This document shows, in pieces, positions 26,561 through 37,283 of a stretch of DNA of 64,000 nucleotides. Every line of letters begins with the position of its first letter. Positions within the stretch are counted from its first letter, which is position 1. The DNA comes from Datnioides undecimradiatus (lineage: Eukaryota > Chordata > Actinopteri > Lobotiformes > Datnioididae). The notes beneath the pieces are model-generated. The model made no database searches. It saw only the letters and a list, made by a program, of their open reading frames with translations, and was not told the origin of the DNA. Location: contig WARS01000013.1 of assembly GCA_008933995.1 (NCBI GenBank), positions 15,813,806-15,877,805 on the forward strand, written 5' to 3'. Made by a program: the position numbers and the translations under genes.

Positions 26561-29500
26561 GTGTTTTTTAATTAAATCTCGATTTTTCTTGCACTTAAAA
26601 AAAGGCAGATGATCTTGACCTTGCTCAGTCAACATTGGAAAAATCACTCCTTCCAAGTCCTAAAAAGTATGTTTGTGCTTAAACCCCAAACCTCTAACAT
26701 AGCAATCAAGGGTCAGGTCCTCATGCTCCTGTGATCAGCTGTGCGCCCTTCATTGTGACTCCTTTCCATGTGCCACCACGGTCAGCAGCAGCAGCAGCAA
26801 GTCCAGATGCACTGACCCCTCCCCTGTGTAGCAAATCGCTGACAAGCTGCTTTTTCTGGCAAACTCAACATATTTCCCGATGTTGCTTGAGACCCTTAGA
26901 GGGCTTTGCTTATCCCCCAACCCCTGCAGCACACATGACCTTGAATGCAGAACCTGGGAACTCTCTGGTATACAGACAGATGTCAGAGCTGTCGTGGCAG
27001 AACTGCAGGCGGAGGTCACTGATGATGGGGGCAATGGACACCAAAACCCCTAAGCATGTGAGACACAGTATGACTGACACCTGCACACCTTCAACCTTCA
27101 GGTAGCCGGATCTGCCATCCCACACGCAGACTTGCCCTTTCCTACTGTGTACCACACACATTTCATCCGGGTGAGCTATTATGTCTCAGCATCAGATGTC
27201 TGTTGTTGGGTTCAGACCAAAACCTACAGCGAACCACACACACAGGAAATGAACGTGTGCAACTAAACACACACAGCTCAGCCACAGCAATCTGACAGTG
27301 CCTCATTGCTTTAATCCTAGACTCCAGTAAGCCATTACACTGTCTTACTTACTGACCTGCTCTCAGAACCATGTTGCTTTTTTCATCCTTTCTCTTCCCC
27401 AGTAACTGCCAGGATTATTTAGATATGTTTCACCTCTAAGCTGAATGGATGCTGTGTGAGTGCATGCAAATGCAGTAAGTGTGTGCTAATACGTGTGTGA
27501 GCATGGAAACATCTTTTCTGCCTATTATTTCTTCAGCTCCCGTTGCATTTCACACTGAAAATTGGCACAGAAGCCCAACATGAGGAGAAAAATTTACATG
27601 GCTGCTAGAGTGATTCTACATAATAACCCTCACCGTAACCCACTTCACTGGAGAAAACTGATGCCCAGCCAGAGTCAGTGTGTCTATTATCATGCTCTCG
27701 CCACACTCAGGCACGTCTCGTGGTGCAGACATCCCGCCAACTCATTTATAAATGATCTGAGAGTATGATACAGCCCTAGGAAAAAAATAGAAAAACGTGT
27801 AGCTGTCGAAGTGAATTTCACTGACATGGTGCCTTATATAGAGCAGACTGGACTTCAGAGGGGAGAGAGCGAGAGAGTGAATTCCGTTTTGGTGTTGAAC
27901 TCCAGTGTTGTACCTTCAGGCTACAGTAGTGGACACACAAGGTCCCACTGTGACATCCATTTCATTGACTTGGTGCTGCAGTATTTACCATTCTATTTCA
28001 GCACACTGTATAAAACACACCTTTTCCAGCCATTGTCTCCCTCTCCAGTCCTGCAACATGCAGAGCATTTTCTGAAGATGAAGAAAAGTGCATCATGGGA
28101 GTTAACTTTCACCATTTTCCCATAAATCTTTCATTTCTAGTGTGTGTTGATTTACAGCAGCACATGTCTGCATAATAATAATGCTGTTAGCACCAGCCAT
28201 CTCTAGAGAAACTATTTGGAAGTGGAACGCTCTACTTGTGTTTTTCCCTACATGTCCCAGGGAGGCATGTTGGGAATTTGACAGTGGCGTCTCTTGTAAA
28301 ACTGCTAACCCACAACTCCAGCTTTGGCAGCTATATTAATAAACAAGCTGATACACACATTAGGAGATCGACAGGACCAGAATAGAACAGAATGACAAAA
28401 CGATGAGCATGGAAGTGGAAACAAGGCAACCTCCAAGACTCTGGTGATAATACATTGGCTAAGCAGAGCTCTGAAGAATGCTGGAACCAAATACATCACT
28501 TCAACGAACTAGTGTTATTCCTTTTTAATCAGATTCTTGCCGTGCTGACCTGCTTTTTATAAAGACCGTCCTTGTCTTCAACTCCCCAGTTTTTAATTCC
28601 TTTACAATTTACAGTTCGGTTACCACTGCTGAACTCAACATAAAACCTCTGTGTGTTCTCCAAAGATAATAGCTGGTGGACTCACCAAATGTGTCATTGA
28701 TGCAATTAGTCGCAGCATCCTTTCAATTAAGGGCTAACTGATAACTGGTTGCGTTCATGTATCCTGCAAATGCTGTTGTTCTGATCCTCCTTAAACATGG
28801 ATTTACAGGGTCCCTGATGAAAACAGTAGAAACCACAAGGAGCCAGTATTATCTGCAGTGTGAACCAGTGACAGGAGATAAAAATCAGCCATCCATCAGC
28901 AGCAACAGTTTAGAGCTATTTTTGCTGCCATGCTGACCTGCACCATCTACAGGCAAGCAAAGTTGTGACCCCTGTAGATTTGACAACACCTTGAGGAAGA
29001 GCATGACACTTGTTTTCTTTTTTATAGTATAATATTGTATATGTAATGTATAATATTCAACATGAATCATTGCATTGAAAAACTGATTCTGGTTAGCATA
29101 AGTTGAAATTGACTTTATTTGGCTAGAGGTAAAACAAGCTCAAACAGTATATATACTTTTACATTCAACTGTGAAAATGTAAATGTTGTTCTCTGAATTT
29201 CTTGCAATGCAATGTCAGTTTGAGACACACATCCAATGACTGAGGAAAAGCAATCGAATGCAGACTCAAAATGTTCCTTTCCCGTTTCTTTTTTGGAGTT
29301 TAATTTGTAGGACTTGTTGCAGTGTGTCTTTTGGAGTAGAACAACTCTCTCTACCATGAAATTAACTACAGCAAAAATTGTGCAGATGAGAACGCACCAG
29401 ATGAGTATGTTTCAGGGGTTTTGGGATGCATGCATGGGATGGAGTAGAATGCAGTAGAATGGAGGGAACATACCCCGGCACCAAACCATATTTTAGTCAT

Positions 29501-29689
29501 TTACAATTAAGGTCAATCTAAATTTGCAAACCACTCTACAACCTGCTTGCTCTCAGTTTCAATAAAGCTGTCCTCTGTCCATTTTTGACATGGCGACGTA
29601 CCCCACGGTAAAGCCAGTTACATTAACCTTGTTCATCCTCCTGGAGCATCTGCTGCAGGTTACCCTTCATCAAGGCTGCACCTCCACCA

Positions 29690-29718
29690 GAGGTGTGACA
29701 GGTCCTCTGTCACACCTC
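29690..29718 (+). repeat. Perfect inverted repeat, 12-bp arms, 5-nt spacer
   Basis: Arm GAGGTGTGACAG (29690-29701), spacer GTCCT, arm CTGTCACACCTC (29707-29718). Not linked to a recognised gene or transposon end. Confidence 0.85.
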
Positions 29719-30606
29719 GGCCTTACATTTTGGTGCTAAAGATGGATTGGTGCGAGCCCCAGTGTCCAGGTGAACTACAGTGGGGCCGTTTCCGCCCTCT
29801 GCCATGGTGCTGCTAGCTGCCAGCCCACCAGCTGACCTGGCTAGAGTTGACAGCTACCTGGCCCAGGCACAAAGCTGGATTATGCAGCAGAGAGCTGCCA
29901 GCACCCTTCTGGTAGTAGGACCATAAGCCTTACAACAATTACTCAGCAGGTCTGATTCTGAGTAAAAAAGTCCACCCACAACATCTTGCAACAGGGTAAG
30001 CTTGAGTATGCTGACATGTGTAGACTTTGTGTAAACAGTTACTTTAAATATCCAAGGTGATTCCAAGGTGGTACCCCACTGCTTACTGTTGTCTGAGTGG
30101 AGAAGCTGGATAATGAGCTGGCATGATTGATCAGAGGCTGTGTGGGGACATCAGCTGGAGTCTGGCCAGTAATTCTCAACAGTCAGCATGGGACCACCAT
30201 CACAGGGCAGCTGTGCTCGGACCTGAGCGGCAGGGATGTCCTGCACCACACTGCTCACTACATCAGACCTCCAGAGCAAGAGGATTGAAAAAATCCCACA
30301 TGGTGTTTCTTTGTTTTATTTTGGTTTGTTTTTAAGCATCGGTTTGTCTTCCATCATCACAGAGCTGTGGCTTTGATGTGTTCGGATACTTCAGTGTTAG
30401 TGGCTATGTTGTATGTTGTGTCGGTGTTATGTTTTCCATTTTGCTGAATAACTTTATGATGTGGTAATTGCATGGAGTCACAGATAATAACAGCTGTGGA
30501 GACTGTTAGAGGAGAAACACATTTTTCTTTGTTTTCTTTGTCAGCTCTCTGCTGCCTTCTTTTTGCGCCATTTTGTTTTTTTCCCTGTTGTTTTCACACT
30601 TTTCAC

Positions 30607-30627
30607 GTGTGTGTGTGTGTGTGTGTG
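30607..30627 (+). repeat. GT microsatellite (short)
   Basis: About ten GT units. Confidence 0.9.
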
Positions 30628-33516
30628 CATCTCTCAGGAGCTCATGTTCATAGGCACAGTAAGACTGCCTAAACGGACCACTGGTGTCTCTTGGTAGGAG
30701 ATAGAGTAGCCATTATTCAGGCCCTGGCTTCTTCCCAGCCTGCCTGGTCACCCATACCCAGCTGAGTGACAATGAAGCTGGGCAGCAGAGGAGGTGAATA
30801 TGACAGGGAGCAGGCGGCTGTGAATATGGATGGAGGTGGAGGTGTAGGTGGTGTTTGGTTGGAGAAGAGGAGGAGGAGGGGAGGCACAGAGGCCTGGATC
30901 CAGGGACCATTGCTTGCCTGTCAGAGAGGTGGCAGAGCGGACAGCCTGCCTCTGTGCTGAGCTCTCCCCACTGAAGAGCCCAGTAACGCTAAAACACCAA
31001 GGAACATCCAAAAACGTTACTGCTCAGTGACTGCTCAGCACAGGACTACACATCTGAGGCATGACTTGGCCCAGGGGCTGAGCAGAGTGAAGTGTGACTA
31101 ATACAGGAGATAATAAGTAAATGTGACATTTTAAAACTCAAGATGTTGTTAAAATGGCTGACTTTGTTCAGATTTTGTAGAACAAAGCATTGAAATAACA
31201 ATCCTAAATATTTAGATGAAATATTTTTCTAATGACCTGAGGGTTACAGGTCCCACTGTACCACAAGAAATGCACATCAGGCTAATAATTTATTTCCCTT
31301 TTTAAAAATGATACTTAAAAATGCGGTAGATTCGGTCATACTGATGAAAAGTATTAATGCTGAGCTGCAACACTCACAGTAAATTAACAATAAATTCTCA
31401 ATACCCTGGCCTTGGTCTTGTGGGACATCATGAAAAATACTTTGCAGCTGTTATTGGAGCTTTGATCTGTGCTGACCAAACTGAAGATATATCTGAAATC
31501 TATAGCTGAGCTGAGCTCCCAACAATCCAGCTGCAAACCCAGCAATTATTGCCACAAGTGATGTACGCCCTACGGGACTCAGGAAGGAGTCCCTCCCGTG
31601 AGAGGAAACACAGTGACTGGGCTCAAATCACCGGGAGCTGATACTGTAAACCATGTGTGTGTGAGTGTACCCATGGGTTCAATGTTGGGCTTCTTTACTT
31701 TTTTTCTGTGTGATGCTTTTCTTCTTAAAGGTTAATTGAATCTGTTGACCCCAGAAATACTCTTTTTTTTCCATTCAGGAAAGAACATATTAGTCTCACT
31801 TTCAGCAAAGAGCAAAAACTGACAAAATCAAAAAGCTATATACTAACACTTTCTACCCATACTAGTGAGGCATTTAGCATAGCATTGTCTATTTTTTTTT
31901 TTATCTATCAAACACCAAGATATAATTCTCTATTTAAAAATGTGTAAATCCAATAGCATGCAACCCCACATGTAACTGTGTGTGCAGCAGGTAGAAACAT
32001 TTCTTTGGGAACATTGGGTTTCCCTGAATTATGCTCCACTCATCCCTACCATCGATCAGCACCTCTGTGTGACGGCAGGAAATCACATCATATTACTAGC
32101 CCTTCGCTAATGTCGTTAGCGGATATTGTTCTGAGGCGAAGTGTGGACTTGCCCAATGTGATTAAGCCCTATGATGAATTTGCCCTGTTGTTTGGAGACC
32201 GTTAACTGACTAGAATGATTGACCTGAACCAAGAGCCTTCTGGGCATTTATTGATGTTCCCAGAGTGTTATTCCTTTAATGACTGTACTCTGATCATTGC
32301 CAGTTTTATGGCTTGAGGGAAGCCAGGTTGAGTTAGCAAAGTTAGACTAAATAGAGTTTTAGAGGTTCATGGTCACAAGGCAGGGTTACTGTGCACACGT
32401 GGTTTGGCAGTATTCATTGCAGCTGGAGTGTTTATCCCACGGATTGCTGTTTATAGTGAATGCTTGTGATAACTGTAAGGGTGTTCAGATAGATAATGGG
32501 GAGCCAAATGGCTAGAAGGCTCACCTTTTTTTTATACATCTGAGTATGTAAGGTCTCTCTCAGGGTGAGGCCCAGCAGTTTTAGCTAAGACAGAATGGTC
32601 ATGATACACTATGTGTCCTCTAGGTTTATTTTCAGCTGCCTCAAGAGGTACAAGAAGGGGGAGAAGTCAGAGGGTTGAGAATTGCCCAGAGTTTCTGAGA
32701 TTCATCACGGAAGAGATACATATATCTTTCAGTGTATGGCGTGTCTGTGTGTGTGTATATGCTCTTCGAAAAGCCTGTGCCCTGCGTAGGTTGAAGTGTA
32801 GTCTGTCAATCAGTCGGTTATCTGTGCGTTAAAGCAGTCCCCAGAGTCAGACCCCTACCTGTTAAATTGACACCCCCAGGCCATTTTGGCTGAGAGCTGG
32901 GGAATGTGAAGAAACATACAGCAGAACCACAACAGGAGGATGGGTTGCAAGCGTATCGCCTGCTCACCTGAGTACAGTCTGCCCAGTCGAGGGTGCTTCA
33001 ACAACAAGGTGCATGCAGGGCAAAATCCAAGGTTAGACACTATTCACTGATCTTAGTTTTTGAGCAATTGAACAATTTAGTCTCTGTTTTTGCTGTTTGT
33101 TGTGGAAGTCTGGCCAGGAATATCCGTTGCGTGTCATTTCCCATCTCTTCTCTTCTCTCATTATTTCCGTACTGCCATCTTCCTGATAAAGGCACAAAAT
33201 GCCCCCAAATTCATTTGCTTTTCAGCTCATTTAAAGCAACAGTTACAATTATTGTTATTATTGCTGCTGGTTTTGTCAGACTTTTGTAGGTGTACACAGG
33301 GAACATTTTGATGCTATTGTTATGTTTTCTGGAGTTTCAATTGTGCACTGACTACTGCAGTCTACTGGTAATTAAGAGCCAGATAAGAGCTGACTTATTC
33401 CATCACAACTGTTCCAGTCCATCTGCAAACATATGAAATGTGCTATATGTTATATTACACTGTCAAAAACAAATCTGTCTTACAAAAGATGTGCGGCTGA
33501 CTCATAGCCCCATTGT

Positions 33517-33555
33517 CACATCTATAATGTGTATAAAGTACACATTATAGATGTG
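33517..33555 (+). repeat. Perfect inverted repeat, 17-bp arms, 5-nt spacer
   Basis: Arm CACATCTATAATGTGTA (33517-33533), spacer TAAAG, arm TACACATTATAGATGTG (33539-33555). All 17 pairs match; the next outward pair does not. It would form a hairpin in RNA or a cruciform in DNA. It is too short for a typical pre-miRNA stem. Confidence 0.92.
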
Positions 33556-34567
33556 TGTTATTAGCAATTATAATGTCTTTTGGCTTGTGCATTTGTTTTA
33601 ATAGATTTTATATGTGAGAAGTGGTTGTATGACTCACTTAAACCTACAAATATGGTTTGCTTTCTCTTCTTTAATACAATAGATTTGAGGTACAAGTAGT
33701 TCTGGGACTGCGCCTCTAACAAGCAAAAGCTGTACCTGTATGGCATAGTGATACAACACTGGTATAGTGATCCTGCCATAAAGCACCATCTGCGATGCAC
33801 ACTGGACCTCCTCCACTATGCCAAAACAATTTGAATTTTATTTTGGAGAAGATAAAGAAGGTACAGGGAGCTTAATGCAGTACAAAGGGTGGGTAGTGAG
33901 TGACAACTTTGTTTTTTCAGCCAAAAAAACTTGTTTGTAATTATTGTACTGTGAGCTGGCTTTGACTGTCTGACCCTGGGTAATGAGTTCACAGTGCACA
34001 ACCCCATGTACATCAAAGACAATGTCAAGCGTGCTCTTGGATCTGCTCTTGGTTGTGCATGCTGATTTCTATCTTGGAGACAGCAGGCTCTTCCACTGCT
34101 AAGACTGCTGTTTGGTCTCGGGGTCATAGCTGCTGCCGTCATCACTGGTGAAGATCATCGACATGAAGTTTGTGTTTGAACCAGATTCTGATGTTTAGTC
34201 TCTGCTCAAGTCTACGACCCGTAGTGGCAATGCATAAATACGCACCAGCAGGACCATAAATTCACACATGCAAGGGGTCACGAAAATTCTGCTAACACAG
34301 GTCCCAGTGATGATCGCTCGCCTTGATTTCGCAGACTGACTTAAAACAGTTTTTGTTCACAGCTGTTGCATGCTCATTACCAGGCCATGCTGCATTCAAG
34401 AATAGCTGGCATGGTATTGGAATGTTTGTGATTGCACCTTGTATTAAACCTTTATTGTGTGCACATGTGACAGCTGGTTTCTGTCACTAATGGCACATCA
34501 CATGTGTTTCTCATTCCCCCTTTTCCTTCAAAGCTTTTGCTGTTAGCAGGAGAGCCAAAGTAGGAAA

Positions 34568-34585
34568 GGGGGGGGGGGGGGGGGG
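34568..34585 (+). repeat. Poly-G run (18 G)
   Basis: Uninterrupted G tract. Confidence 0.9.
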
Positions 34586-34770
34586 CTACCTTATTGTTTG
34601 CTGAAATTTTAGGTATACTCATTCACAAGGAGACACAACAGTACAATATTTTGGCAATTATCTCTTGTGTTGTAAGTAGCCTTATAAAGCAACAAATCCT
34701 GTGTCCTGGTCCTTCTGTTCCTAGGCAACAGGAAAAAAGCTACAATCTTCTGAAACACACAGAGCACCAG

Positions 34771-34797
34771 AAAAAAAAAACAACAAAAAAAAAAAAA
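34771..34797 (+). repeat. A-rich run
   Basis: A10, CAAC, A13. No retrotransposed body was recognised upstream. Confidence 0.85.
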
Positions 34798-35240
34798 CAT
34801 GCCATGCTTTTAATCCTTCAGTATTAGGTGATATTCTTTTGAAGCCATCTTCATTTCTGTCATCTGGTGCCCCGTAACAAAGACCGATAACCTTCCACAT
34901 TAAAGTCAACCAATAACCCAAACCCAGCCCATATCATTTTCTTACTCTACTGAAAATTTTATTATAATAATATTCAATAATATTATTTATTTGTTTTAAA
35001 ATGAACTGTATAAGATTAATAGAACACTTTTTATATCCATGGAAAATAATTACATTCATTCATTACATTCATGGTGTTCTAATTATATGATGGATAATTA
35101 GGATAGTATAAGAAAGAGATACTGCACAATGTTATACCCAGTATGGATTATATACATACCTTGCAACTCCAATGTGAAGTGTTATTTAAAAGACACAAAT
35201 CATTTTAATGCTTGCAGAGGTAACACAAACTCTATTAACA

Positions 35241-35263
35241 TGTGTATGTGTGTGTGTGTGTGT
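35241..35263 (+). repeat. GT microsatellite (short)
   Basis: About 11 GT units, one interrupted. Confidence 0.85.
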
Positions 35264-36691
35264 TTGTTTGGGGTAGACCATTATTGTATAAAGCTTTTGC
35301 GCACATAACCAACTGGTTCATCTGAGAACACTGCCCACATACCTATCAGAGTGAATCTGATCCATTACTCGTATATAAGCCTGCTAATCATGTACATGTG
35401 GTCATGGTGACCCAAAATCATCACTCAGTCTCTTCTCCAACACACACACACGCAGATCCTGTGCCCGACCACCACACAACATCCCAGATGTGTGGTTACC
35501 CACCAGCAGGGTAGAGAACGCTGATTGTGCTGCATGTTGATTTGAAAAAGGCCACTCACCATGTGCCAACTGCCCACACTGTGAGATAAGCTCCTGCCTA
35601 CAGGTATACACACTTTGAAGACAGCGCATTGTCACTGTGCAGTAGGAAAAAGAAACAAGCACACTGTACATGCATGCTTGAGTCATGTGTAAAATATAGG
35701 CATCAGTGTGTATAAAAAACACCATGTGAGAGCAGTAAATAAGCCTAAACCCTAAGTACTGTGAACTGTTGTCACAGCTGGCAGCCTTTACAATAAGACT
35801 TGCACTCATTTATCACATGTATTCTCAGTGTTTAAATGTGCATTAGAAAACACTGTCCAACTCAAAACATAGGCCACTGTGGCAAAAATCATTTAAGATG
35901 ACATTTGCTATATATTCACGAATATATTGCATAAATGATGAATGCATGTGTGCTTAATGATATTATTTGATTACAGTGTATCATATATCCTGTCATTTTG
36001 CTTATTTGTTTTATGTTTCATAAAATAGAAATCTTCAGAGACCTACATGCAGAATACTTGCGTGCATTTTACAGTGTCGCTTTCAATTGTTGCATATACA
36101 GCAGGAAGATTATGGCTACTTTAACAATGTAGGGATTGGAGAATCCATGAATACTTAAGTGTCTGGTAAAAATGATGTAATGGTGATGTAAGCCACTGAA
36201 AGCCATTAGTCAAAACAGTAAAACCTGAACCACTTTTTCTGCTCCAGTTCACCTTTCAGTTGTGTCCTTATGGCTTTGTGCTTCAGTGGTGCCTGTACAT
36301 GCAACCTATTGACTGTGTGATTTAATGTGTGCTTGTCTGTGTTTGTGTCAGGACTACTTATGTTCTTTCGCATGAAAATGAATGCAAACTGTTATGATTG
36401 GCTTATTCTATAAGATGGACATAGGTGTTTGGTATTCACTTTGAATGTCTCTTGGACACTGATGTTAATAAAACATTGTAGACCCCTTTTACACAGTAGC
36501 CCTGAGCTCCACCATACGTTTGCATACAAGGATCTGAGCTTTACTAGAGCTGACAATATCTCTTCATGACTCACTGTACGCACAGTCACAATCCTTTGAT
36601 CCCCATCACTTTCAGTGTTGGATGTGAGACACACACACATACTCACACATGGGAGGCATTTGGACCCCACCAGATGCACTCAAGTGCACTG

Positions 36692-37168
36692 AAGTACTGT
36701 GCTTAAGCTTAAGTACCAATTTAAGGTACTTGTACTTTACATGAATATTTCCATTTTCTGTTATTTTCTGCTGTCACTACAGTTCATGATCAATTTTTGT
36801 ATTTTTTCCTGCATTTAACTGAAACATCGATTACTTGTTAGTTTGCAAATTCACATGAAGAACACAAAATATAATCAAACAATCATTATGATATATTATT
36901 TTTATAGGTTATGGTAAGTGCCACTTTTACCAGCTACAATATTAAAGTGATAAATAATTATAATCCAGTAATACAAAATTTTCTATAATAGCTAATTATG
37001 TATAGAAAGTTCCTTATATTGTATTTATATATACTGTGCATATTGATCCTTATTCTATTGTAGTTTCACCTAAGGAGAATTTTAAATGCAGCAGTTTGAG
37101 TTGTAACATTTCAACAGTGTTTTTGCTACTTTTAGTTGCGTAATAGATCTGACTACTTCCTCCAGCAC
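36692..37168 (+). mobile_element. Interspersed percomorph-fish repeat (GTACTTAAGTA-type), near full length
   Basis: The left part carries AGTACTGTGCTTAAG, then AGGTACTTGTACTTTAC and ATATTTCCATTTT. The middle carries CCAGCTACAATATTAAAGTG and ATAATTATAATCCAGTAATA. The right end carries GCTACTTTTAGTTGCG and a CTGACTACTTCCTCC-like terminus. This order is that of a very abundant non-coding dispersed repeat I know from many percomorph genomes; I do not assign a database name. It is AT-rich, has no coding frame and is moderately diverged. Confidence 0.72.
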
Positions 37169-37253
37169 AGCTCAATAGAGCCAATTAGAACAGGAAGCAT
37201 TTAGTGATTCATGCAACATTTGACACATCCCAGCGGATCTCCCCTTCCCATCC

Positions 37254-37283
37254 CCTCTCTCTCTCTTTCTCTCTCTCTCTCTT
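37254..37283 (+). repeat. CT-rich microsatellite
   Basis: Imperfect CT units with one TTT interruption. Confidence 0.85.

Larger units (their letters stand above)
20001..30000 (+). other. Intronic DNA, 20-30 kb
   Basis: Mostly unique DNA. Contains a possible Tc1-like terminus at 22008, a G-quadruplex motif at 25014-25041, an ACAAATT-type short repeat near 26509-26560, a GC-rich hairpin at 26288-26304 and a perfect hairpin at 29690-29718. No gene supported. Confidence 0.65.

Noticed and set aside
26750-27161. Three overlapping open frames, one (minus, 26910-27161) with a membrane-like stretch VSVILCLTCLGVLVSIAPII
   Set aside because: A locally stop-poor GC-richer patch opens several frames at once. 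No polypyrimidine tract plus AG or good donor brackets the minus-strand frame, and I recognise no family. A protein search could revive it.
33517-33555. microRNA precursor reading of the 17-bp hairpin
   Set aside because: The stem is too short (pre-miRNA stems usually exceed about 22 pairs), and the flanks do not extend the pairing.
33700-33830. Faint resemblance to an actin coding stretch
   Set aside because: Only short scattered matches could be lined up by eye and the order did not hold, so I do not claim a processed actin copy.
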